64,000 bases of DNA, taken from assembly GCA_025642065.1 (NCBI GenBank), contig JAODUP010000320.1:439001-503000 (forward strand), in the 5' to 3' direction. The notes under the pieces are model-generated. The model was not told where the DNA came from and made no database searches. It saw nothing but the letters and a program-made list of their open reading frames with translations. This document shows positions 1 through 12,264 of the stretch, in pieces (within the stretch, counting starts at the first letter, position 1; the number at the start of each line of letters is the position of its first letter). A program made the position numbers and the translations under genes. Source of the stretch: Paralvinella palmiformis. Its lineage: Eukaryota > Annelida > Polychaeta > Terebellida > Alvinellidae.

Positions 1-1229
1 CTTGTTTTGACTCCCCCGCCCAAAATAAATACAATTCTGGCACTGATGCAGTGTCACGGATAAAAGCAAAGCGTGATTGGCAGACTTGCAAACAATTAAA
101 GATGCAAGTCAGATTTGCGATCACAGTGAAAACGGCAGAACTACTAAATGAATATTTTATAAGTTTCTTGTAACACCAAATTAAGCTAAACAATATACTT
201 CTGGTATTAGTCGATTTTCCACCCGATATCATCGAAGAGATGCAGTCAGGTCATGGAGGGGGCCGTTTGGTTAAATACACGATGTAAGATGACTTATTCT
301 GTGAGAAAACCTCGTCAGTTGCCTGGTTGGATGAACAATACTCCTCCTACTATAGTGCCAAGGCCGGGATTATCAGTCTTTTGGTAATACATGTAATGAG
401 AGAGCTGATGTTGTTAAAGATATGGATCTTTGACGTAAAACCAGCTAGATGTTCATTCCAATGAGCAGTTCGTACTCAAAGGAAAGGCTGTGGCGTACTT
501 TACAAAAAGTTAAATCAATCAGTGTAAATAAAATGTTTTTTTTTAAAGATATGTTTTATGGGGGAAAAGCAGTGTGTTTTAGCACGTGCCATTACTACCA
601 CTACTAAATGGTGTGACCTATGGTTTTTACACAATCCGTGCATGTATTTAATATATGGTATTTAATGCGCGCCTCTTATCAAATTCTTGTTTTTCTTAGG
701 TTTGCCCATCTCACACAAAAACATAATAAATTGCATGTCCCCCTCCCGTCCGATAAAATATCTTCCTAATGATTTTATTATCTTGTTTTGGTTATTTTTA
801 TGTTAATAACAAATCAAACTACGAAATATAAAGCAATGCACGATCACTAGTTTACAAGAGTAACGCGCAGATAGATTTTGTCAAGTTCCCCGGATGTTTT
901 TGAAGCACTCATTGTTTGTGTTGTAATTTAACTAAAAGGGATAATGAGAAAATTTGAGGAAATAAGTGGCTTTTTCAGACCAGCATTATTATGGCTGTAA
1001 GTTATTACTGTATTGTTTATTCAAATGGCCTCTCATCCGGGTTGATTTTCGGTTTGTGGTTTGTGGTGAATCTAGGTGATGCCCCATGCATCAATCGGTA
1101 CATTATTTAAAGGTCATTCACCAAGTCTAGGTCTGTTAATGGAACTAACAAATCGTTCAATGGGTCGTTATCTATCAGATCATCGTCTGCTGCTGATCTA
1201 TCTTCACGTTAACGACTGGAATCATGAGA
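1..1229. other. AT-rich intergenic flank, nothing recognised
   Basis: No coding pattern, terminal repeat or tandem array stands out before the Gypsy fragment. Short chance ORFs only. Confidence 0.5.
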
Positions 1230-1640
1230 TATTTTGAGTGATGACGTTGTTTGCATTCCTCAGTGTGATATTGCATCCTCATCTTTCCATCACCTCATAT
1301 CCCACAGTTTGTACAGAGTGAAAGTATTTGTTGATTTTCCTCTATCAATTGGTTGGATGTTTATCGAATGTATATTTTTTCCTGGACTCCAGACATGCAC
1401 ATAAATTGACAGATTTCTTCTGTTGAATACACAATTGTCTCGGCTGAATGTGAGGTTGTATGTCCTAAGCCGATCAAACAGTCGACGTAAGTTGTCATCA
1501 CGTTCGACTTGGACGAGGCCATGGACCAAAATATCATCACAGATGTTAAATGTATTGGACAGGCCATGCATTGATGTATGGCTGTGATGTTGAGACATCT
1601 ACAGCAGAGCTTAACCCGAACATCAGCCTTTTGTATTTGC
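1230..1640 (-). mobile_element. Gypsy-type LTR retrotransposon RT fragment
   Basis: The minus strand shows ICDDILVHG, RDDNLRRLFDRL, YNLTFSRDNCVFN and HVWSPGKN. These are the motif and spacing of Gypsy reverse transcriptases (DDILV, later K/N-C-x-F, then the G-H-x-x-S block). Frames are broken and no LTRs, protease or integrase are seen nearby. An old fragment. Confidence 0.7.
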
Positions 1641-2865
1641 ACTGAAGGTTCTGATATAGCTTAAGTCGGGTGCTCGATCGATAAAGCACCATAGAATTGT
1701 TTTGTTTCCCATATCTAGCATACATGTTAACAAATTAGGTCAGAACGGACAAACTAAACACTAACACAAACCGTTTTTCTAAGTTTCCAATAGTATATCG
1801 ATAGTTTATATCGATAACTTAAGTCTTCTGTTATTGACACGTTTTACAACCTCATAGTGGTACTATCCATGTATTTGATGTCCGGAACTGCTGTAGATAG
1901 ACCACCCAACAGAGAGTTGTGTGATAAATCTGGATTAAGCTTAATGGCCAACTCGCGACATTTACTGGAGCCAAATATAATTAGTTATTCTCAAGTTGGA
2001 AAAGTTTTGACTCTTATAAACCAATATCAAAATTTATGTGGCCCAACTGCTAGTACATTGCGCCGAAAACAACCAGGTCTTAGGAACGAATTCTAGTTTA
2101 TAAGATCGGTGACACCGTGTCACTATTCTCTACATTGCACACTTCCATGTCGAGTTTCCGATACTGCCTGCGTATATGGGATATATCATTCACCACGAAA
2201 AGGCTTAGGTTTGATAATCTCGCTTCATTTGGGATTGGCTCATCGACCACAGGTTCCAGGTGAAACCAACACTGATGCTAAACAAACCATTTTCTCACCT
2301 AGAAGCCGGTGATTCTTAATCATTTAGATAAAGACAATGTTAGATGAGTAAATGTTACCCCTCACTAGTTACATGCGGATCTTTAAGGTTAGTGATACTG
2401 ATGTGAGAGAGCTAAGGAGCACCTGGGGACCTCTTTATTCAGCTTCGGCGCCTTTCAATGGCATAATACCTGGACGGATAACTAATCGCCTTCTTTTATA
2501 TGTTTCCCCCTTCAAAATGTACCCCAGTATTAATAAATACAAATATTAATGTAGGTGATCCTCAGCTCTTGGGTACACATTTTATGGAATAACTTTAATG
2601 TTACTACTCTAGGTCATATAAGAAAAATGTAGTATTTTTCGTTTTTCCATCTCTTCCATATTGTTTCAAAAGAAAGAAAAAAATAACCCTACTTAAAACA
2701 TTAAAGTGCTGGTCAATAACTTATTCAGATTATATTTACAAGAATGACTATATTGCCATGCTTAACCACTCTATTAGTTATATTCTGCATGTCAAGCATA
2801 ATTTAATCTTTATCTCTATCCGTGTATTTAGATAACCCAACTACGACGATGATTTGATAATGCTG
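1641..2865. other. Intergenic, nothing recognised
   Basis: Holds small ORFs of 65-79 codons without recognisable motifs or splice context. Could be more of the decayed LTR element, but no motif supports that. Confidence 0.4.
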
Positions 2866-3366
2866 TTCATTGACCTGACAGAAAACTAGACTGAACACTC
2901 AATGGTGTTTGATTGGACCGCCATGACCAAACAGCGCTGACTTCCGGTAGGGTCAAAAGGCAATGTTGAGGTGGTTGCGCTTAGAGTTTTGAACCTATGA
3001 ATACGGACATTTATTGTGATGTGTGCATTATAATTTTGTGTGTGTGCAGAGAATCTGTATTACTCCTGTGAAATATGTAAATGGCGTTTTATGCAAGTCC
3101 GTAGATCTAGACTAGGTGGGATCTAACGCCAGAGAAGGGGTTGTCGAACAGGCTAAATATATTAATAGTTAAGCTTAATTTCCATCAAGAAAACGCTTTG
3201 ACAGCTATTTTAAATGTCTACCTTACCGATGAAAATATATTCCTTTTGTTTTACTTCCATGGCTTATGCAACTAGAATTCTCCTTTTTGCCCCAACCGGA
3301 AGTTGGGACCTGTTTTGCCATCAAATCGGCGGGCGTGCACGGTCTAGTTTTCTTTCAGGTTAATGG
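2866..3366. mobile_element. MITE with long terminal inverted repeats
   Basis: The left end reads TGACCTGACAGAAAACTAGAC. The right end, reverse-complemented, reads TAACCTGAAAGAAAACTAGAC. A second inverted pair (ACTTCCGGT with GGGTCAAAAGG, near 2940 and 3300) extends the symmetry to about 90 bp. About 500 bp, no coding capacity. Target duplication unclear. Confidence 0.7.
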
Positions 3367-4192
3367 TGCTGTTTGTTTTTTAGTTATGAATGTTCATAAA
3401 AAGATGATTTGAATCATTCTGTATATCGTTAAAACAGTACATAAGTAATGAAACCTAAATAAACTGACAACGTTGATGTCGTGAGAAAATATCGATTATC
3501 CAATTTAATCCCCCCTATTTTACTAGATGTCAACAGAATGACGTAATTGACACGTGTAAACACAGAGTGGTGTCAAAGAGACAGGTAGTATAGATGATAC
3601 TTGTTAAACGAACAACACGTTCAATTAACGCAATCATGTAATCACGTAATCAGCGCCAAAGAGAGGATTGGTTTCAATTAAATTTATTCTCTAACATTAA
3701 AATGCCAAATTGGTTAAATCTGCAGGATAGACTCGACAAATTGTTATCGTGTTCCAATAAAACGACAATTCTGTTCTATTAAATATACCTTTTTCTCAAT
3801 TTTGCATTATAATCAGAAGAAAAGGAAGAAGGGAGCATTATACACAATGGTTATCGCTTCGTGAACATGGTCAAGCTACGTACTGTGATCGTAAAGTAAA
3901 CATTAAGTTAATAAAAAAAAGATAGATAGCACTATATAATGATGTAGACCGGTTGTCGTACACTCGTCGTTGATATTTGGTGAAGGAAAGCAAATCCTTA
4001 ATTATTATAACGCGAAAATTACTGTATATAATAACAACAGGAACGTACCTAATCGGATTGTGGTAATTAGTGATGATTCGGTGGTTGGCGTTCGCTCAAT
4101 AGTACACCAGGAACTAGTAGTCTTACATAAACCACTATTTTGAGTTATAACAAAATTTACTTTCCATACATAATAACCATATATATTTTTTG
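3367..4192. other. Intergenic, downstream of the polycystin gene
   Basis: AT-rich, with no ORF or repeat that I can name. Confidence 0.4.
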
Positions 4193-4198
4193 TTTATT
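4193..4198 (-). promoter_or_regulatory. Possible polyadenylation signal of the polycystin gene
   Basis: AATAAA on the minus strand, 409 nt after the stop codon, the first such hexamer downstream that I saw. Position is plausible but unconfirmed. Confidence 0.3.
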
Positions 4199-4452
4199 TT
4201 ATAAACAACCAGGCAGAAATTTGATATTATTATTATTATTACAGGCCGACGTAACCTAAAATCAATAAGTTTTAATAATAGACGCATGGAACTGTACATT
4301 TTAACCTGGTGCCATAAAGGACTTATTAGGAATCACGTTTGGAAAGTAATCTTGCATCGTAAGTGAATATATATCACATTAATACGTTTATAACACGTCT
4401 ATAGTTAAATGGACATATTATTAATATTACAGCGGTACATTTCAGTTTAAAG

Positions 4453-4523
<71 letters not shown>

Positions 4524-4532
4524 TATATATAT
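4453..4532. repeat. (TA)n microsatellite in the polycystin 3' flank
   Basis: About 80 bp of nearly pure AT dinucleotide, 75 bp downstream of the stop codon and therefore probably in the 3' UTR. Confidence 0.9.
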
Positions 4533-4606
4533 GCTTGTCTTAAGTATACGAGAAACATATTGCAGGGATCACCTCTGGATATCGCTTTCATTAGATCACC
4601 AGCTTT

Positions 4607-5595
4607 CTAAGTCCAGCCGAAGATGCCCTTGAATTTGCCGAGCATGAAATCCACGATTTCATAATCATTCGATTGAAGGTCGGTGTTGGCCTTAACCTGG
4701 GCGAAGGCTTCGTATATGATGGTAAGGAACATACCCATGAGTCCTATCTGTACAATGCCGACATACAGGAAGAAGAAGAGTGGACCCAGGAAACTGAAGT
4801 ATAAATCAAAAGATAAGATCGACCTGATTCAGTTCGATGTAGAAGTCGTTTACATATGGTATGAATATATGCGAACACGCGCAAACATACAAAGAGGCAT
4901 ATTATGGCAAGCATTTACACATGCACCGATGTATTTATCCCCGGTGAGTGCTCTCGTAACAGAGTTGGGAGGTGGCTGTACTGAAATCCACAGATCTATA
5001 GCACCCGGGTTCAAACCCCGGCTGGGCAATGTCAGAAGGTTGTTTCATCTTTCACTTCGCCTCATTACCTTTGGAGGTTGCTCTACCTTGTGCACAAAAG
5101 TGGCCGTAAAACAGCAACATGATTTTACATTATTATAATACATCGTAAAACTCACCCATTGGCATCCCGCATTTCGTAGAAGTTGAAGCTGCCCAGAGCG
5201 AACGCAAACAGCGACTCGATGCTGCCGATGAACGAGCCATAACTCGCCAACTGCTTCCCGAACAGCACATACGCCATCATACAGAAGGCGCCAAAATAGA
5301 TGAAGAACGTTACGCTGAAATACTTCAGATCCTTGGTCGCCAACTTAATTGTGTCCCCGAGCATGCCCATACGGCGGTTGAACTTGAGCATCTTGATGAA
5401 TTTGATCGTGGCAAAGAAGACCACACAGGACAACACTAGGCTGAATACCTCGTCCCATATGGATATGGAGACGAAGTTCACGTACTCGCCTGAAATTGTG
5501 AAAAACAATCGAACACGTAGCTCTATAGGTAAGTTTGATTCTATGAGCAATGCCAATGCAATTAATGTATTTAATGATACAGATAACAGCTACAC

Positions 5596-5637
<42 letters not shown>

Positions 5638-5703
5638 CCCGTATGTGTACACAGCTAACGTACAAAACACACCGTGCAAATTATTGTACGTACAGAAATA
5701 AAT

Positions 5704-5745
<42 letters not shown>

Positions 5746-6038
5746 ATATATATGTTTACGGGAAGTGCTTGATACCTACCACTGCAGCTTTCATGTAACG
5801 TATTAATGGCAACAGTAGCGAAGACCTTCTTCATGGCATACATCGCTATAGCGCCAATTGAGAGGCAGATGGTGGCAAATTCCATGAGGTTCCAGAAATC
5901 ATTGAAGTATTTTAGTTTCTGTTTCCTCAGATCTTTGGCCATCTTGATCAGGAAGTATAATGTGAAACAGAGGAACAATGCCTCAAAGATCATCACGATT
6001 ATCCCGAAGCCGCCGACATAGCTGTTCAGTCTGAAAAT
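4607..6038 (-). CDS. Polycystin exons 26-28: pore region and C-terminus
   Basis: Exons 5780-6038, 5156-5489 and 4607-4793 encode the last helices. IFRLNSYVGGFGI and FLCFTLYFLIKM come first, then FNDFWNLMEFATICLSIG. FIKMLKFNRRMGMLGDTIK follows, the helix-5/linker signature. The pore helix and filter region (FALGSFNFYEM) and the last helix (PLFFFLYVGIVQIGLMGMFL) complete the channel. The chain stops soon after (KGIFGWT, TAG at 4607-4609), so there is no long cytoplasmic coiled-coil tail. The filter has Ser where polycystin-2 type channels usually carry Asp. Confidence 0.92.
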
Positions 6039-9000
6039 CTGTTGGAAGAAATAGCCAAACCATATCTAATAAATCTGCCATATACCGTAATAATAATAAT
6101 AATTATTATTATATTAATATTTATGCTGATTGGCCTTTAAGGTTAGTTGAGCTGATAAATTCGATGTATATAAATTTATAATTATATCGGATTTGAAACT
6201 TTGATCTACAAATTATTTAGGTCTTTAGTTTTGTACATTGCAAGACTACGTAATTTCAATGTGTAGCCCTTGAATTGTATTATTAGTATTATTATTATTA
6301 TATGTAACTCCATAGTACTGATTATGAATGAACGCTTACTTGGTATCCGAACATGACTGGTCATTAACGTGGTTGATACGAAATTTAGAGGGGCGCCTCG
6401 CTGACCTAACTGGTAGCCTGGTTGGCCACAGATCTCTAACACCTGGGTTCGCACCCAGACCGGGCTATATCAGAAGGGTGTTTCAACGTTAACCCTTTTA
6501 ATCTACCTTTGCCCCAAAGCGGCAACTTTTGCATTGTACAAAACGTAGAGGAAATTAGAATTCCCGGTAAATACTCTACCTTGACCTCCGTCTTCGTTAT
6601 GGCGCTGCCCGTAGACATATATTCGGCCATCATGATGACCGACGCGAATAGATTGACGTTGGCATTGTAGAGAGTGAACTCGAACATCACCACCCTGGTG
6701 TTGACGTCCACCCAGCCGAACTCTTCCAGCTCCTTCAGCAGTACCATGCTCATCGTGCGGCTCCGAGCGAAGCTCATCGTATAGCCGCCGCCCTTGTACA
6801 GGGTTAGCGTACCGGCGTACGGCGGCGTCTTTATCTCGATCGAGTTCCTGTACACCCAGGCGCTCTTCTCGTCCTCGTAGGCGAGCGTCTCGTTGCCCTC
6901 GGGCGGCAGCTCCCAGCCGGGTAGGTAATCCTTCGTGTCATCGTCCGTCCAGCTGTAGGCATCCCGGCAGTGATGTATCAGCGTACGAAACGGCTTCAGC
7001 ACACTGCACGAATCTGGTTTGGGAACGAATCCGAATCATTTCGCATCCTCATAGTCATGGAAAAGAGATCGATATCAATGGAACACGGAACCAAATGCCA
7101 CTCACTGAAAGGAGTGCTCGTGAGACTTACCGTCTTTAATTCGCTGCGTCCTTATTCTGGCTACGCCCACTCGGATCGTTGCCCTGTCGTCAATCTGCAG
7201 GCCTTCTCTCCAGTCCAATGGTTTGCCGTTGTACCACCTGCCGGAATACAAGTTCGGCAGCATCGTGCCGTGCACGTAGGTCCAAATGTCTTGCGGCTTA
7301 CCAATCTAAACGGATGGATTATTGCAAGTGGAGTTTGTTTATTTACATAGCATATATGTAGAAATAATGTATCTAATGCATTTGAATCGACCCTTCTAGT
7401 AAAGGCTGTATTAATTATATATTATTATTATTATTAGTAGTAGTAGTAGTAGTAGTAGTAGTATGAGTAGTAGTAATAGTAGTATGAGTAGTAGAATTAG
7501 TAGTAGTAGTAGTAGTAGTAGCAGCAACAGCAGTAGTTTATCCAGATAAGGACATCTCTCTAATATCGGCAACTTCCTTAATACGATAAGGAACAAGAAG
7601 AAGAAGAATCAAACAAATGCACGAACCGACTCCCAGCTCGAAGACACGAAGGTGTTCTTGACATTCTGAGCAAAGTTGAAGCTGGCCGTGTCCCTCGTCT
7701 GATAAGACAGGAAGAACAGGACCAGGACAAAGAATACGTAGACGATGCACTCTTTGAGCACTTCCTCCATTTGTATCTCCTTGAGTCGGAGTTGACGAGC
7801 TTCCTCGAGCGATGCACTATCAGGAGGCGCGATGTCACTGGCTGCCATCTTGCGCCGCTGTATCAGTTCTGAAATCAGACGGAGAGAGATTTTCATTTAA
7901 GACTCGCGCGGATCAGCCTTCCATTCGAGATAGTCTCGCATTGTGTGTTGGTCTTTGGATGCCATTGATTCTCGTGATGCAAACTTATTTAATACATTCT
8001 TTAAATAATTCTATGTCGGATTAAATTGTTTTACAATTTACGCTGCTCCAGTGACACTTCGATTTTATGCACGTTGTTAATGTAAATTCTTATAGATGTT
8101 TACGTTCTTTAGTCTTTCACGGGTTGGTTCTATCCCGGAGAAGATTTGAAGGACATAGAGTTAGCGGTTTTGTCATCGTCGATTCTCTATTAAATGATCT
8201 TTTCTGAGAAACCAGTTTTGTTTTTACTTAATTAACCTATAATTATTATTATTATCATTAAACTGGCGTTCTCACAGCACAGTGGGTTGATCATTGTACT
8301 CTGAACCTCAGGGGGAATGGGTTCGAATCTAACTTATGCCTATGTGTGTCGGATGTTTCGATAAGTAAACGCTCCTCAGCCATATGTCTACGTCCGAAGT
8401 ATGCCCAGGTGCTGAGACGGAACAAGCCAATCAGCTAACCATTTCGCGGAAAAATATACCCTATTACGGTTGAGGACATTGGCAAGCACGTGAAAGTCCA
8501 TCAATAGACATTTTGTGGATTTGAACCCTATACCGACCGGTTCTAGTCTACGACTTAACCACCACTGAGCCAACGAGATCCACCGTCGTTACCTTGAAGA
8601 TCTCTGGTGGTGTTGCGAAGTGGATCGTCGTTGTTGGCCACGTCATTGGCATCGCTGAGGTCTTCCTCTTCCTCGTCAAAATCCGGCTTACGTAATATAC
8701 AGGAAATGAACGCAGCCAACAGAAGAACCTACAAAGAGAGTAAACGTTATATGTGTCGTTGTACCCCCCCCCCCCCGGGTTGTCGACCAGATACGGGATC
8801 CAAGGCAGAGTGGTTCCCGAATCCAGATGAAATAAATACAAGAGCAGACAAACACGGAGTAAACCAAAATAATACTAAAACGAACGATGCAAACCTTCAC
8901 GGGTTGTACAACAATCACCGACTGGAAAAAAGACAGCAGGAACGTGCCGAGCCAGTCCAGTGATTTCTGCCGACCCCATTCCATACTGTAGAGGATCGTG

Positions 9001-12000
9001 AAAAATCCCGATGCCACAATAGCCAGGATGCAAACTGGAAAGAATAATATGAAACTATATTTTCGAATATTTTAGCGCCAGGACATCTTTCAAGAAGATG
9101 CGGTTCTTTTTAGCATTTGTTATTTACAAGTTCAGATTTTCTTTCTATAGTACTAAGTAGATAATATCTAAAGTAATACCATACAATTGGTCGTGAATAA
9201 TGGGTTTTGGTTTCTTATCCGATTAAACATATTACTTCCAAGTACTGGCACGAAACCGTTAATGTTATTTTCATGACCCATTTTTCATGTGATGCAAAAT
9301 TTTAGATAGATTATCGCGACGATGCAGATTCATAAACTGATTTGTGAATCAACCAAAAAGAAATGACGAGTAGGTTATCAATACAGGGTTTAAGCCTGTA
9401 AGATGGCAGCTTCGAAATATGGCATTTGTGGGGCTGATTTTAATAAAACCACAGACATGTTGATGATGACATACAGTCAAAAAAACAACAACAGACACGT
9501 TGATAATGATACACACAAACAAGGAAGCGCGGTTTTGTTTCAGTAACTGGTTCCAAAAGTAGATTGTGCCTGACGTGAGTTACTTACTAGTCCAAGCGAT
9601 ATATAAAGTCCAATAAGGAAGAGTCCAGCCTTTCTTCTTTTTAGCAGGTCCTCTCGCTGCCTCATGATCGTCTGCCTCATACTTGGACTTCTGGTGAAAC
9701 GTCATTATATTGCGCATGCTCTCTTTGAACTGGTAAGTAAAAAAAGCGGAAGTGAGACAACGGGTGGCGGACAAGAAATATTAACTTTGTTGTGTCTTTA
9801 TTTATTATTATTCGTCTTAAAAACTTAATTTAATCATTGTAATTTTGTTATATACACTTTCATGTGTTATATTTTAATACTGGTCGGGTTACAGTAAGAG
9901 GCTATCCTTCTAAAAATTCTTCCAGTATTATGTTATCATAATAAAAACTCATTTAAATCATTTTTGCTTAAGAGTTGAGTGAATAAGCCAATAATAAATT
10001 AAATTACACCTGGATTAAACTAATTAATAAAATATTTGTTTGACCTAACACGTCATTATTGATGGAGAGAAAATATGCTGGCTAAGATAAGTGGTCAAGA
10101 GCGCAGAACAAAATCACCTTCTGAGTCTTGGTCTTCTCCACGTTGTTCCAGAGAGACGATCCGGGATTGAACGTTCTCCAGCGGAATTTTTGCGATTTCT
10201 TCGGGATCCGTTGGTTGATCTGCATGACGGTGTTCGTCTTCCGTCTCGCCTTCCGGAAGACCGTCACAATGAAGAGATTCGGAGGAAACACGATGGCAGT
10301 AGTGATGACGCTGACGAATAATTGGTGGAGAGTAAAAGAGAATGGTCCGAGGTGTAAGGCGCTCACCTGTATGAAAAGTATTATATTATATCATACATAA
10401 TACCATAATATTATTATACACAACACCATAATATCATGCTACATTTTACACACACAAACAAACACACACACACACACCAACACAGACCAACACTCAGAGA
10501 GAGTATGAGAGTTGCTAATTGTATTGTTAAGTTCTAAAATCTTGTAGACGAATACGACAGATACGGGACTTCTATGTAGAAGCGGGCATTCACGTTTCAA
10601 TGCGCATCTGATTTGGAAGCTTGTTAGTATAAGGTTACTGGAGATTTTAAAAATTGCCAAATAAATAAGTCAAACTATCATGCTTTGTGCTGATTATAAA
10701 TTAAAGGCGTCTTGAAAGAAAATAATACGTAGGTCTGGCCATAATGTTATTTACTCCTACACTAAATGGAAAATCGAACTTCTGATCATGTCAGCGCATT
10801 TTCACGGGTCATTTCCCCCCCATTTTTGTTTTGAGGCTTCAGAAATGTAGGTTTCACCTTCTCGACCCTTTCGTCCGATTTGAAGAACATACAGTTGGTT
10901 ATCATGGTAAGAAACAGCAGACAGACGCAGCAGCTGATACGCTGTACCCGGGTAAAGTTACTTCGGGTCGGTCTAGATACCACAGAAAACCACAAGTGGT
11001 CGTTGGTTAGCTTCTTACGGACAGAAGAGCTGAAAAGATGCTTAAATGCTGTCAGATCATTGAAGCCAGCGACGGGCAGAATCCTGTCCACCATCCCGTC
11101 ATCTTCTTCAACCGCCAGCCATCGACCACAGAGGAAGAAAAACCTGAAATAAATCGGCAATCAATCAGCAGATCTTAGTAATTACTGAGTAAAGAGAATG
11201 ATAACGGAATGCTTTACGTAAAGGCTGTCCTATTCATATTCAAAACGCATTAAAATCTCCCCGCTTGATTATATGTGACCACCAACGAGCCTGGAAACGT
11301 ATTATAATTTAGAAAAAGTCATTTAAACTATGTAATATAGATAATGAACTACGAGACATCATGGTAGCAACTGTTCTTGTTGACCTCATAACATGATATA
11401 AAAAAGAAATACTCCATCATTCAGAATTAATTGTCTTATTTCTGTTTAATGTCTAATTTTTAATACTGTTTCTCTCATTTTTCCCATTTATTTATAAGGC
11501 ATCATCAAACCTCTCTTTCATTTAAAGGTTCATGGCGCGTAAAATAAACTATCGTGTGGGTTTTGTAATTAACAGCATGAGTTACAAATTGGACTGAATA
11601 GAGATAAATGTATTAAAAGTTATTCTTATTCCCAGTTTGTCTATTGTCTTCCCTCTATTTCTGCAATATTTCAGCGTTATAATCCCCTAAAATGAAAACC
11701 GTTTAGTTGATTAACATACTTCTCTCCCGTCTGGATATCGGTGACTTGAATTTGATCCAGAAACCATCCTCTGTATTTCCCTTTCCCGGTATTGTCGTGC
11801 CAGATGCGAAGGTAGGTCAAAGGACCTATACAGTTCTCAGTACTTAATACGAAATTGTAGATACTACCCGTTGGAAATTCCTGCAATCAATTATATTATT
11901 GTTATTATTATTATTATCATCATCATCATCATCATCATCAGTCCTTCAAATTTGTTGTCGTTGATATTGTTGTTACCTGTTATGTTATTGTTGCCTTTCT

Positions 12001-12199
12001 CCTGTTACTTCTACCTCCACAACTACAAGCATCACCACTATAACTACCAGTACCTTTAGTACTACAACAACTAATACTATTACTATACTACTACTACTAC
12101 TATTACTACTAGTATTATTAGTCCTACAACTGCTATTCACGTTAAAACAGGCATCAATGTGATCTAAACATGTAATGGAAACTGTATATTTTAAAATAA

Positions 12200-12264
<65 letters not shown>

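Noticed and set aside
5300..5798. ORFs encoding Ile-Tyr repeats
   Set aside because: Translations of (TA)n microsatellites. The same holds for those near 14871, 18024, 24144, 57502 and 63670.
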